A DNA stretch of 34,425 nt from an uncultured Gallionellaceae bacterium (lineage in GTDB: Bacteria > Pseudomonadota > Gammaproteobacteria > Burkholderiales > Gallionellaceae), in contig CAIRAO010000200.1 of the NCBI GenBank assembly GCA_903876625.1, positions 1 through 34,425 of the forward strand. Reading direction: 5' to 3'. The position numbers and the translations under genes were made by a program. Below, piece by piece: positions 25,366 to 34,425 of the stretch. The notes under the pieces are model-generated. The model worked only from the letters and a program-made list of their open reading frames with translations. It did not search any database and was not told the DNA's origin. Numbering within the stretch: position 1 is the stretch's first letter; each line of letters starts with the position of its first letter.

Positions 25366-28161
25366 TCAGCTCGGTTCCTGATATTGATCCTCAACCAATT
25401 TGGCCTGTGCTGCTGCCAGACGGGCAATGGGCACTCGCGGACCGGAACAGGAAACGTAGTTGAGTCCGATGTGGTGACAGAAATGAATAGAGCTTGGATG
25501 CCCGCCATGTTCGCCACAAATCCCTATTTTTAAATCCGGATTGGTTGCGCGGCCTCTTTCCACTGCCAACTTCATTATCTGTCCGACACCTTTGATATCC
25601 AGTACTTCAAACGGGTTGTCTTCCAGAATGCCAGTCTCGTTGTATGCAGGCAGGAATTTATTTTCCGCATCTTCGCGGCTAAAGGAGAAGGTAGCCTGGG
25701 TTAGATCGTTGGTGCCGAAGGAGAAGAATTCGGCAATTTCAGCCATACGTCCTGCGCGGATGCAGGCACGAACCACTTCCAGCATGGAACCGAACTTGAA
25801 TTTCACATTGATGCCGTGGGTGAGAGAAACCACCTGGTGAATGCGCTGTACATAGCTATGAATGCGTTTGAGCTCTTCCACTGTTGCGACTTGGGGCACC
25901 ATGATTTCCGGATAAATTACCAGCCCTTCCTTGGCACACAACGCTGCAGCTTCAAGTATCGCCTGAATTTGCATTGAATAAATTTCAGGATAGGTGATGC
26001 CAAGTCGTACACCACGATGCCCCAGCATTGGGTTTACCTCGGCCAGCGCTCTGACTTTTTTCAGGATCACTTCCTTGCGGCTGATTACATCTTCTTCCAG
26101 ATGCGAATCCTTGAAGTCGTTCAGCCCACCCATTAGTTTGGTCAACCCGTCGGCATATTGCTGATAGAGCTTGGGATTGAGCAGTTTGAGCGTACCTGGC
26201 AACTCTTCCAGCCCTTTGATGGTGTCGCGCAATTGGTGCAGATGCGCGATCTCAAGTTCAAGTTGCGCTGCTGTGGGCAGGAATTCATGCATCGGTGGAT
26301 CGAGCAGGCGAACGGTCACAGGTAGTCCCTTCATCGCCTTGAAGATGCCCTTGAAGTCTGCTCGCTGGATGGGTAATAGACGATCCAATGCAGCCTGGCG
26401 TTCTTCTGGCGTTTCGGCCAGAATCATTTCCTGCACGATGGGCAACCGGTCGGTGCTGTTGAACATGCGTTCGGTGCGGCACAGGCCGATACCCATTGCG
26501 CCGAATTCACGCGCACGTTGGGCATCGTGGGGCGTGTCGGCGTTAGCCATCACCTTGAGCCTTGACACCTCGTCCGCCCAGGCCAGCAGCGTGGCTAATT
26601 CTTCGGAAAATTCGGCTTCCACTGTTGGCACTTCACCCGCATAAACATGGCCGGTGCCGCCGTCTATGGTGATAACATCGCCTTCTTGTAGAGTGGTATT
26701 GCCAATCTGCGCGCTACGCAGAACATCATTGATGATGATTTGTTCGCAACCCGAAACACAGGGCTTGCCCATGCCGCGCGCCACCACGGCGGCGTGTGAA
26801 GTTTTGCCGCCGCGACTGGTGAGAATTCCCTGCGCCTGAAAAAAGCCGTGGATATCTTCGGGCTTGGTTTCCTCGCGCACAAGAATGATTTTTTCACCGG
26901 CACGACCGCGCGACTCTGCGGTGTCTGCATCGAAAACAATTTTGCCGGAGGCGGCGCCGGGCGACGCTGACAAACCCTGTGCCAGGGACTTGCCATGAAA
27001 GTTCGGTGCCAACTGGGGAACCAGAAGTTGTTCCAGCACTGCCGGCTCGATACGCAGCAGAGCACGTTCCTTGGAAATCAGTCCCTCATTAAACATTTCT
27101 ACAGAGGTACGCACCATGCCGCGCGCGTTCATTTTGCCGTTGCGTGTTTGCAGGCAATACAAAATGCCCTTCTCGATAGTGAATTCGAAATCCTGCACTT
27201 CATGGTAATGCGATTCCAGTCGGTTATGCAGCGTCATTAACTGGCTGTAAATTTCCGGCATTTCCTGTTCCATTTCAGCAATCGCTTTGGGCGTGCGGAT
27301 CCCCGCCACCACGTCCTCGCCTTGTGCATTGGTCAGATATTCACCATAGATCAAGTTCTCGCCCGTGCCGGGATTTCGCGTGAAACCCACGCCTGTACCG
27401 GAATCGTTGCCCATGTTGCCAAAGACCATGGTGCAGATGTTTACAGCAGTTCCGCTGGCTTGCGCGTTGGTGATCTTAAACTGTCTGCGATAATCCACTG
27501 CTCGTTTGCCCATCCATGAGCCGAACACTGCGCCGATTGCAATTTCCAGTTGCTCGTAAGGGTCTTGCGGGAATTGTTTGCCGGTGTGGCGTGCCACGAT
27601 GCCGAGAAACTCACCCGCCAGCTCTTTGAGGTGATCAACAGTTAAATCCAGATCCTGTGGCGCCCCATATTTACGCTTGATGGCAATCATGCTTTCGTCG
27701 AAATGTTCGTCGTTGATGTTGAGTGCGATCTTGCCGAACAGTTGGATGAAACGGCGATAAGTATCATAGGCAAAGCGTTCGTTGCCTGTCTGCTTGATGA
27801 GACCTTTCAGGGAAGTTTCGTTGAGACCAAGATTGAGGATAGTGTCCATCATGCCCGGCATGGACATGGACGAACCGGAACGCACCGAGACGAGCAGGGG
27901 ATTCTCGCTGCCGCCGAAACTTTTGCCAGTTTTCTTCTCAAGCGCTTGCATGCGCTCTTTGACTGACTCCATCAAGCCGTCAGGCAGTTTGTTTTTCTTC
28001 AGATAGGCTGTGCATGCATCGGTAGTGATCGTAAAACCCGGGGGAACATTCAAGCCGATCTGTGTCATTTCACACAGATTGGCGCCCTTTCCTCCCAATA
28101 ACATCTTGTTTTTGCCATCTCCGTGCTCGAACTCGTAAATGTATTGCTTGCTGTCTGTCAT
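25366..28161 (-). CDS. ppdK: pyruvate phosphate dikinase
   Basis: Interconverts pyruvate, ATP and phosphate with PEP, AMP and pyrophosphate. The 931-residue protein shows the N-terminal ATP-grasp part (LLGGKGANLCEMTQIGLNVP, SVRSGSSMSMPGMMDTILNL), the central swivelling domain with catalytic His in LTSRGGKTSHAAVVARGMGK near residue 460, and the PEP/pyruvate barrel with GLCRTERMF and CGEHGGHPSSIHFCHHIG near the C-terminus. ATG 28161 has GGGAG upstream. It is 44 bases downstream of acnA, and the nnr-Nudix pair follows within about 46 bases, so these may share a transcript. No regulatory protein gene is adjacent. Confidence 0.97.
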   Translation of the reverse strand: MTDSKQYIYEFEHGDGKNKMLLGGKGANLCEMTQIGLNVPPGFTITTDACTAYLKKNKLPDGLMESVKERMQALEKKTGKSFGGSENPLLVSVRSGSSMSMPGMMDTILNLGLNETSLKGLIKQTGNERFAYDTYRRFIQLFGKIALNINDEHFDESMIAIKRKYGAPQDLDLTVDHLKELAGEFLGIVARHTGKQFPQDPYEQLEIAIGAVFGSWMGKRAVDYRRQFKITNAQASGTAVNICTMVFGNMGNDSGTGVGFTRNPGTGENLIYGEYLTNAQGEDVVAGIRTPKAIAEMEQEMPEIYSQLMTLHNRLESHYHEVQDFEFTIEKGILYCLQTRNGKMNARGMVRTSVEMFNEGLISKERALLRIEPAVLEQLLVPQLAPNFHGKSLAQGLSASPGAASGKIVFDADTAESRGRAGEKIILVREETKPEDIHGFFQAQGILTSRGGKTSHAAVVARGMGKPCVSGCEQIIINDVLRSAQIGNTTLQEGDVITIDGGTGHVYAGEVPTVEAEFSEELATLLAWADEVSRLKVMANADTPHDAQRAREFGAMGIGLCRTERMFNSTDRLPIVQEMILAETPEERQAALDRLLPIQRADFKGIFKAMKGLPVTVRLLDPPMHEFLPTAAQLELEIAHLHQLRDTIKGLEELPGTLKLLNPKLYQQYADGLTKLMGGLNDFKDSHLEEDVISRKEVILKKVRALAEVNPMLGHRGVRLGITYPEIYSMQIQAILEAAALCAKEGLVIYPEIMVPQVATVEELKRIHSYVQRIHQVVSLTHGINVKFKFGSMLEVVRACIRAGRMAEIAEFFSFGTNDLTQATFSFSREDAENKFLPAYNETGILEDNPFEVLDIKGVGQIMKLAVERGRATNPDLKIGICGEHGGHPSSIHFCHHIGLNYVSCSGPRVPIARLAAAQAKLVEDQYQEPS

Positions 28162-28205
28162 GATAACTCCCGATTATTTTAATAGCTGATCAACATACTC
28201 TGGTG

Positions 28206-30899
28206 TTATGCCTTACTCATCAATTCCTTTAGCACATAAGGCAGTATGCCGCCATTGCGGTAGTAGTCGACTTCGATCGGCGTATCGATACGCAGCAATA
28301 ATGTGACGCTCTGCTTGCTGCCATCCTTGCGCGTGATGGCGAGTGTAATGTCTTGTTGCGGCTTCAAATTCTCGTTGATTCCGGTCAGATCGAAAGTTTC
28401 TCCGCCGCTCAAATTCAAACTTGCCAGTGAGTCGCCACCTTTGAATTGTAGCGGCAATACTCCCATACCGACCAGATTGCTGCGGTGAATACGCTCATAA
28501 CTTCTTGCGATGACGGCCTTTACACCGAGTAGTTGCGTGCCCTTTGCAGCCCAGTCTCGGCTTGAACCGGTGCCGTATTCTTCACCCGCGAAAATCACTG
28601 TTGGCGTGCCGTCGGTGATGTACTTCATCGCTGCATCGTAAATTGCCAATTGTTCGCCTTTGTAGAGGGTGTAACCACCTTCGACACGACTACCATCTGC
28701 ATTGGCTGGCAACATGAGATTTTTGATACGCACGTTGGCGAAGGTACCGCGCATCATCACTTCATGGTTGCCGCGACGCGAGCCGTAGCTGTTGAAGTCT
28801 TTTACTTCGACCTTGTGTGCTTGCAGATATTTTCCGGCGGGCGTAGTTGGCTTGAAGCTACCTGCCGGACTGATGTGGTCGGTAGTGACGGAATCGCCAA
28901 ATAGTGCCAGAGCCTTTGCACCCTTGATGTCGCCAACCTTGGGAGTGGCGGCATCGAAGAATGGCGGACGCGCGATGTAAGTGGAATCGTCCCACTGATA
29001 GCGATTACCAGTTGGCGCTGAGATTGCGTTCCACAATGGCAAGTCTTTGGTCAGATCGGAATACAGTTTGCGATACACCGCAGGATCAGCGGCAAATTTC
29101 ATTACGGTTTGTACTTCTGCACTATTCGGCCAGATATCTTTCAGATAAACAGGTTGACCATCTTTGCTTGTGCCAAGCGGATCGGTGTCGAGATTGATAT
29201 TCATCTTGCCCGCGATTGCATAAGCTACAACGAGCGGTGGGCTGGCGAGGAAGTTTGCTTTCAGGTTAGGGTGAATACGCGCTTCGAAATTTCGGTTGCC
29301 CGAGAGCACCGCTGCGCAGATCAGACCATTGTCGGTAATGGTTTTGTCGATGTCTTCACTCAGTGGTCCGGCGTTACCAATGCAAGTAGTGCATCCGTAA
29401 GCGGCGACACTGAAACCCAGTTGGGTCAAGGAATCCAGCAGGCCGGCGTTAGTCAGATATTCAGTGACGACACGCGAACCGGGAGCAAGCGAAGTCTTGA
29501 TATGCGGCGCGACTTTTAATCCTTTAGCCACGGCCTTCTTCGCCAGCAAACCGGCTGCCAGCAACACACCGGGATTTGATGTGTTGGTACAAGAAGTGAT
29601 CGCGGCAATCAGCACATCGCCATTGCCAATCTTTAGATCACCTTTGCCGGTGGCGTAACGTTGAGCCAATTTTTCAGCGGGTTGGTTGAAGCCGTTTTCA
29701 GCGATAGGTTTGCTGAACAGCGTATTGAAAGTATCTTTCATAGCCTTTAAAGCTACGCGATCTTGAGGGCGCTTTGGACCAGCCAGCGAAGGCTCAATGC
29801 TATTCAAATCAAGCTCTACCGTGCTGCTGTAATCTATGCTGCCATCTTTGGGTACGCCGAACAGACCTTGAGCTTTGAAGTAGGCTTCGAAGGCCGCCAC
29901 TTCATCATCTGTGCGTCCGGTATTGCGCATGAAGTTGACAGTGACTTCGTCGACCGGGAAGAAGCCCATGGTTGCACCGTATTCAGGCGCCATGTTGGCA
30001 ATCGTCGCACGGTCGGGCAGGGTGAGTGCGGCAGTGCCTTCACCGTAAAACTCGACGAACTTGCCGACGACTTTTTGTTTGCGCAGCAGTTCGGTGACCG
30101 TCAGTACCAAATCAGTTGCCGTTACACCTTCGCGCAATTTGCCTTTGAGATGCACACCGACAACATCCGGTGTCAGGAAATAGACCGGCTGACCCAGCAT
30201 GCCAGCTTCAGCTTCGATACCGCCAACACCCCAGCCGACTACGCCGATGCCATTGATCATGGTGGTGTGGCTGTCCGTACCCACCAATGTATCGGGATAA
30301 GTCACGCCATCTTTTTGCAACACGCCGCGCGCCAGATATTCCAGGTTGACTTGGTGCACAATGCCGATGCCGGGCGGTACGACTTTGAATGTGTCGAAGG
30401 CCTGCATGCCCCATTTCATAAAGCGGTAGCGTTCAGTGTTACGTTCGAATTCCAATTCCATGTTCAACTTCAACGCATCGGGCCGGTTGAAATAATCGAT
30501 CTGCACCGAGTGATCAACCACAAGATTGACAGGAACCAGCGGCTCAATAACCTTGGGGTCTTTGCCCTGTGCGGCAGCTGCATCGCGCATCGCGGCCAGA
30601 TCGGCAAGTAACGGAACACCGGTAAAGTCTTGCAAAACAATGCGTGCCACAACGAAAGGAATTTCTTCAGTGCGAGACGCTTTCGCTTGCCAGTTTGCCA
30701 GCTGCCGCACATGCGCTTCGGTCACTTTTTTGCCGTCGCAATTGCGCAATACCGATTCCAGAACAATGCGGATTGATACCGGCAAGCGGGAGATCTTTCC
30801 AATACCCGCCGCTTCAAGAGCAGGTAATGAATACAGGGTAGATTGCTTTCCGTTAGCAAGTTGCAATTGTTGGTGGGTATTAAACAGATTATGTGACAT
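28206..30899 (-). CDS. acnA: aconitate hydratase, AcnA/IRP1 type
   Basis: Citrate-isocitrate isomerase of the TCA cycle. The 897-residue protein has the family length and motifs: [20 protein letters not shown] near residue 205, the three 4Fe-4S cysteines in SCTNTSNPG and [11 protein letters not shown] near 430-500, [10 protein letters not shown] near 535, and the swivel domain with [15 protein letters not shown] and [16 protein letters not shown] near 760. ATG 30899 has AGGAG upstream. It lies between the ankyrin gene (32 bases upstream) and ppdK. AcnA of this type can be an oxidative-stress form; control is not visible here. Confidence 0.97.
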   Translation of the reverse strand: MSHNLFNTHQQLQLANGKQSTLYSLPALEAAGIGKISRLPVSIRIVLESVLRNCDGKKVTEAHVRQLANWQAKASRTEEIPFVVARIVLQDFTGVPLLADLAAMRDAAAAQGKDPKVIEPLVPVNLVVDHSVQIDYFNRPDALKLNMELEFERNTERYRFMKWGMQAFDTFKVVPPGIGIVHQVNLEYLARGVLQKDGVTYPDTLVGTDSHTTMINGIGVVGWGVGGIEAEAGMLGQPVYFLTPDVVGVHLKGKLREGVTATDLVLTVTELLRKQKVVGKFVEFYGEGTAALTLPDRATIANMAPEYGATMGFFPVDEVTVNFMRNTGRTDDEVAAFEAYFKAQGLFGVPKDGSIDYSSTVELDLNSIEPSLAGPKRPQDRVALKAMKDTFNTLFSKPIAENGFNQPAEKLAQRYATGKGDLKIGNGDVLIAAITSCTNTSNPGVLLAAGLLAKKAVAKGLKVAPHIKTSLAPGSRVVTEYLTNAGLLDSLTQLGFSVAAYGCTTCIGNAGPLSEDIDKTITDNGLICAAVLSGNRNFEARIHPNLKANFLASPPLVVAYAIAGKMNINLDTDPLGTSKDGQPVYLKDIWPNSAEVQTVMKFAADPAVYRKLYSDLTKDLPLWNAISAPTGNRYQWDDSTYIARPPFFDAATPKVGDIKGAKALALFGDSVTTDHISPAGSFKPTTPAGKYLQAHKVEVKDFNSYGSRRGNHEVMMRGTFANVRIKNLMLPANADGSRVEGGYTLYKGEQLAIYDAAMKYITDGTPTVIFAGEEYGTGSSRDWAAKGTQLLGVKAVIARSYERIHRSNLVGMGVLPLQFKGGDSLASLNLSGGETFDLTGINENLKPQQDITLAITRKDGSKQSVTLLLRIDTPIEVDYYRNGGILPYVLKELMSKA

Positions 30900-30931
30900 G
30901 GCGAGTGGCTCCTGGGTCGGTGAGTAAGTGG

Positions 30932-31816
30932 TTAGTCTTTAAGTAATTCATCAACAATGACTTCTTTTTTTGCTCGCCGTGCGAGCATGATTGGCGTGGT
31001 GCCGTCCTGATATTTGGCATCTTTGTCTGCTTTTGATGCCAATAGCAATTTGACGATTTCAAGGTGTCCGTTGGCGCAAGCTTTATGCAAGGGAGTCCAC
31101 CCGTCTTTAGTGGCCAGGTTTACATCAGCACCGCTGGAGATCAACACTTCACAGGTAGACAAGTGCCCGCGTGTGGCAGCTTGCAACAGGGGAGTCCAGC
31201 CATGTTTGCTCTGTGCATTCAGGTTGGCATGCTTGTTGATGAGCAACTTCACGACATCGGCGTAACCATTGAATGCGGCCCAGTGTATTGGGTTATATCC
31301 CGATGTGTCTTCAACATTTATATCGGCACCATGTTCAATTAGCAGCCGGGCGATTTCTTGATTTCCATTAAATGACGAGATCATTAACGGAGTCCAGCCG
31401 CGTTCATCCCGAGTATTTAGATCGGCACCATTTACGATGAAAGCAGTGACTACTTTGAAGTTGCCGGATTCTGATGATTTTAAAAACCCCGCTGATGAAC
31501 GCTCATAGCCACTGTCTTCGATGATCTGTATATCTTCAAGTTCCACATCTTCCCAAATATCACCGGTCTTTTTTTTGGGCTTAATCCGGGTGTTCTCGCG
31601 CACTTGGCTCAAGTGAAATATTTCCGTGGCGATCTCAGTTGGGAAGCCTTGCCGTCCCGGACGATCGTTCATCATCAGTTCTTTAAAATAATCGTCGATT
31701 TGCGGGGTTTCCCACAGCTCGATTACTTTGCTGAAGACGCGCGGAAACTTCTCCTCAAGTTTATGTGGATAGAGGTCCTCTGCGCCTTGAACCATGTGCA
31801 ACATTGCTTCATTCAT
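30932..31816 (-). CDS. ankyrin-repeat protein
   Basis: A 294-residue soluble protein. Residues 1-110 are charged and unrecognised; about 115-290 hold five or six ankyrin repeats with the usual [60 protein letters not shown] and [20 protein letters not shown] units. It is probably a protein-binding scaffold. ATG 31816 is preferred over GTG 31834 though no ribosome site is clear at either. The gene sits 32 bases before acnA and probably shares its transcript, so a role with aconitase is conceivable, but no partner can be named. Confidence 0.85.
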   Translation of the reverse strand: MNEAMLHMVQGAEDLYPHKLEEKFPRVFSKVIELWETPQIDDYFKELMMNDRPGRQGFPTEIATEIFHLSQVRENTRIKPKKKTGDIWEDVELEDIQIIEDSGYERSSAGFLKSSESGNFKVVTAFIVNGADLNTRDERGWTPLMISSFNGNQEIARLLIEHGADINVEDTSGYNPIHWAAFNGYADVVKLLINKHANLNAQSKHGWTPLLQAATRGHLSTCEVLISSGADVNLATKDGWTPLHKACANGHLEIVKLLLASKADKDAKYQDGTTPIMLARRAKKEVIVDELLKD

Positions 31817-31917
31817 TTTGAGTGGACGATGCACAACAAATCACAATGGGGAAGTATTTTACTCGTTTAGAGAGACTTCTTCACTATGCTTTCAACATAA
31901 AATAAGTTTAGCCTAAT

Positions 31918-33432
31918 CTATTCTGCGATGACGGGTGTTTGAGAAGTCCCTTCCTTTGTTGGAGTGCGAACCAATAGTAGCAGCGGTAGCATCAGTACGA
32001 AGTTAAGTGTGGCGAAGGTGAAGCTGTCGATGTAAGCGATACTTTGTGCTTGATTCATCACTGCCCGGGCGGCAAGAGCGATACCTTGTTTATCTTGCGC
32101 GCCCAAATGAAGCGGTGCGAGATAGTGATGCAGGGCATCGCTGTATGGTGTTATGTCACCGCGCAACAATGCCCAGTTTTTTTGCGTGTCGCGCGAAAAA
32201 TAAGTGGCGAGAATAGAGATGCCCAGCGCAGAGCCAAAAGTGCGTATCAGGCTGTAAATCCCCGCAGCTTCGGCGGCAATGGTTTTTGGCAGAGTGGTGA
32301 AGGCCAGCGTCGAAATCGGTACGAAAATCAGTCCCATTCCGAAACCTTGCAAGATCATGGGCAGAATCAACTGGTTTGCATTGATGTCACCGGTGAAACG
32401 GGTCATCAGGTAATTGCCGCCGATGCTGCAAAAAATGCCGGCCAATACAAAATTTCGCGGTGGAAATTTGCCGGAAAATTTTCCAACTATAGTCATGATA
32501 AGTAACGAGGCCAATCCCCGGGGAGCCATGTATAACCCAGCATCAAAGGTCGGGTAACCCAGAAAATTTTGCAGGTCTAGCGATTGCAGCAGCATGCCGC
32601 CAAAAAATCCGACACCGATCGTGGTCATAATAAGACAGGCAACCAGAAAATTACGGTCTTTGAAAATTCGCAAATCAAACAACGGATGATGTTTCCCGGT
32701 TATTGTATAAACAAAAAAGAAAATTAAGGAAGATATCGCGATGATGGTTGCGAAGACCAAGGTTTGCGAGCTGAACCAGTCGTCCTGATTACCGCGATCC
32801 AGTACCAACTGAATCGCACCAATGCCAAGGGCAAGGGAAGTAAATCCAAACCAGTCCATGCGCCTGGCGTGCACGGCACTATCCGGCACATGCCTCACAG
32901 CGAGTATGAACGAAGCAATTCCAACGGGTAAATTGATGTAGAACGTCCAGCGCCAGCTAACCACCTCGGTAAGCCAGCCACCCAGTGTCGGGCCAAGAAT
33001 CGGGGCAACCATCACACCCATCGCCCAAATTGCCATCGCCTTGCCACGCTGTTCGCCGGGATAAGCTTGCAGCATGATCGATTGAGACAAGGGTACTAGT
33101 GATGCGCCGAACACGCCTTGCAGGAATCGGAACAATACCATCTGGGCGATGCTGGTAGCCATGCCGCACAGCGCAGAGGTAACGACAAACCCCGCAATAC
33201 TGATCAGCAGAAAACGTTTTTGTCCCAGACGATCAGTAAAATAGCCGGTGAGCGGCATGAAGATAGCTGAGGCGATCAGGTACGAGGTGAGCACCCAACT
33301 GATGTTGTCGGGCGTGGCATTAAGCTGCCCTGCCATATTGGGAAGCGCCACGTTGATAATGGTGGTGTCCAGCACTTGCATGATGGTCGCCGCCATGACA
33401 GCAATCGCAACCAATATGGGCTTGCTTTTCAT
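31918..33432 (-). CDS. emrB: DHA2-family (EmrB-like) drug/proton antiporter
   Basis: A 504-residue, 14-helix MFS transporter of the inner membrane. It carries the DHA2 N-terminal signature MQVLDTTIINVALP, the loop motif GYFTDRLGQKR near residue 65, RFLQGVFGASLVPL near 105, and the antiporter motif C-like GPTLGGWLTEVVSWRWTFY near 150. It works with a periplasmic adaptor and an outer-membrane TolC-like channel to expel toxic compounds. It follows emrA with a 7-base gap, so the two form an operon. No regulator or outer-membrane gene is seen in the window; both could be to the right. Confidence 0.92.
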   Translation of the reverse strand: MKSKPILVAIAVMAATIMQVLDTTIINVALPNMAGQLNATPDNISWVLTSYLIASAIFMPLTGYFTDRLGQKRFLLISIAGFVVTSALCGMATSIAQMVLFRFLQGVFGASLVPLSQSIMLQAYPGEQRGKAMAIWAMGVMVAPILGPTLGGWLTEVVSWRWTFYINLPVGIASFILAVRHVPDSAVHARRMDWFGFTSLALGIGAIQLVLDRGNQDDWFSSQTLVFATIIAISSLIFFFVYTITGKHHPLFDLRIFKDRNFLVACLIMTTIGVGFFGGMLLQSLDLQNFLGYPTFDAGLYMAPRGLASLLIMTIVGKFSGKFPPRNFVLAGIFCSIGGNYLMTRFTGDINANQLILPMILQGFGMGLIFVPISTLAFTTLPKTIAAEAAGIYSLIRTFGSALGISILATYFSRDTQKNWALLRGDITPYSDALHHYLAPLHLGAQDKQGIALAARAVMNQAQSIAYIDSFTFATLNFVLMLPLLLLVRTPTKEGTSQTPVIAE

Positions 33433-33439
33433 GCGTGTG

Positions 33440-34425
33440 TTATTTCAATTGCACAGTTACAGTCGCCGTTGCACCGATGCGCAGGGGATGCTCAGCATCT
33501 GTCGGGGCGAACTTGATACGCACCGGCACACGCTGTGCAATCTTAACCCAATTACCCGTGGCATTTTGCGGCGGTAGCAGAGAGAAAGCCGTACCGGTAC
33601 CACCACTAAGACTTTCGACCGTGCCTTTGAAATGCTGGCCCGGATACATGTCGATCTGGATATCAACATTTTCGCCAGAATGAATGCCTGTCAATTCGGT
33701 TTCTTTATAATTGGCATCGATATGAAAACTATTGTCAGCGATCAGCGCGAAAAGCGGCACACCGATTCCAACCAAAGAGCCGGCAGTCAGGGTCAGGTTG
33801 CTGATCTGACCATCTACAGTTGCGGAGATATGTGTGTGTTCGAGGTCGAGTCTGGCCTGTGCGATCGCAGCTTGAGCATTTAATACATCACCGCGATCTT
33901 CGGGCTTATCCGGCGCAGACAGAGCTTTGTTTAATTTTGCACGGGCTTGATTAAGCGATGCCTGTAAGGCTTCCACATGAGCAAGCGAATCGTCGGCAGA
34001 TTGCCGGGAGAGAAAATTTTGCGCAACCAGCTTTTGATTTCGAGCGAGAGTGGCTTGTGCATTGGCGAGATCACTTTCGGTTTGAGTGATTTGCGCACGT
34101 GCTACGTTTATTTCAGCATTGTCCTGTCGGGCACTTTGCTGTGCCAGAGCCAAATCAGCCTGGGCGCGTTTTAAGGCAATAGCAAAAGGTGCTGTATCGA
34201 TGTCGAAAAGCAAATCACCTTTGTGAACATGCTCATTTTCCTTGATATAAACACTGCTAACCCGACCGGAAACTTGTGAAGCTATGTTTATCACATCAGC
34301 GTTGATATAGGCGTTTTCAGTGCTGCGCGAAGTGCCAGAAAAATAGAGGTACGCGATTATGCTGAACGCAATACTGATCAAAATCGACGATACAACAATT
34401 TTCCTTTTTGTATTTGAGACAAGCC
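33440..34425 (-). CDS. emrA: EmrA-like membrane-fusion protein (HlyD family), 5' end beyond the window
   Basis: Periplasmic adaptor of the efflux pump. The visible part starts with a membrane anchor (KIVVSSILISIAFSIIAYLY) and continues with the AYINADVINIASQVSGRV-type biotinyl/lipoyl half, a coiled-coil hairpin (about residues 65-160 of the visible part, Ala/Gln/Asn-rich), the second lipoyl half (HTHISATVDGQISN), and a beta-barrel (IHSGENVDIQIDMYPGQHFK). The frame is open to the right edge of the window with no ATG in the last 44 bases, so the start lies beyond it and the gene is partial here. Stop is 7 bases before emrB. Confidence 0.9.
   Translation of the reverse strand, partial: LVSNTKRKIVVSSILISIAFSIIAYLYFSGTSRSTENAYINADVINIASQVSGRVSSVYIKENEHVHKGDLLFDIDTAPFAIALKRAQADLALAQQSARQDNAEINVARAQITQTESDLANAQATLARNQKLVAQNFLSRQSADDSLAHVEALQASLNQARAKLNKALSAPDKPEDRGDVLNAQAAIAQARLDLEHTHISATVDGQISNLTLTAGSLVGIGVPLFALIADNSFHIDANYKETELTGIHSGENVDIQIDMYPGQHFKGTVESLSGGTGTAFSLLPPQNATGNWVKIAQRVPVRIKFAPTDAEHPLRIGATATVTVQLK

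Noticed and set aside
29763-30611. 282-codon plus-strand ORF antisense to acnA
   Set aside because: It is opposite a well-conserved aconitase whose codon pattern leaves the antisense frame open; no family is recognisable.

Overview
The window looks like a chromosomal piece of a betaproteobacterium, most plausibly of the Nitrosomonadales (Gallionellaceae-like). This is inferred from gene content and order, not from a database search: leuB-asd-fimV-(CbiQ-like)-truA on one side, holC next to valS with an 'IPVLTDVV'-type leader protein between them, an IRP1/AcnA-type aconitase beside pyruvate phosphate dikinase, and rhodanese-TusA.

Layout. 1-6983 (+): leuB, asd, fimV, a CbiQ/EcfT-like membrane protein and truA, with a REP-like pair before leuB and a short inverted-repeat element between leuB and asd. 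6984-13050 is an accessory stretch: a GC-rich repeat element, a secreted SUMF1-domain protein, a brnT/brnA-type toxin-antitoxin pair with a broken toxin gene, pilA with a readable sigma-54 promoter, a GT-C/TPR membrane protein that could glycosylate the pilin, and a second toxin-antitoxin pair, also with a broken toxin gene, flanked by two copies of the bepA 3' end. 13051-19067: bepA-like M48 protease (-), a Ser/Thr kinase fused to a cyclic-nucleotide-binding domain, an unrecognised 98-aa protein translationally coupled to a TPR/GT41 (OGT/SPINDLY-like) glycosyltransferase, then coupled rhodanese and TusA-like genes. 19386-34425 (all -): valS carrying an in-frame N-terminal extension and two inserted repeats, holC, a Nudix CoA pyrophosphatase, an Nnr-like NAD(P)HX repair protein with a decayed dehydratase half, ppdK, acnA, an ankyrin-repeat protein, emrB, and emrA running off the right edge.

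How genes work together. leuB and asd make leucine and aspartate-family precursors; truA and valS serve translation; acnA and ppdK serve central carbon flow; nnr and Nudix repair or hydrolyse nucleotide cofactors; pilA, the GT-C protein and fimV relate to type IV pili and the cell pole; the kinase-orphan-GT41 group may be a protein-modification module; emrAB is an efflux pump lacking a visible outer-membrane partner.

The most interesting signals are (i) two unrelated toxin genes each killed by one in-frame nonsense codon while their antitoxins stay open, (ii) a GC-rich repeat family that sits between genes and also inside the valS reading frame, (iii) the in-frame fusion of a holC-linked leader protein to valS, (iv) a direct duplication of the bepA 3' end bracketing the second toxin-antitoxin pair, and (v) an Nnr protein with a truncated dehydratase domain and an apparent D-to-N change at the catalytic site. 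I do not see a clearly new defence or CRISPR system; no CRISPR array, tRNA, rRNA or intact transposase gene was recognised.
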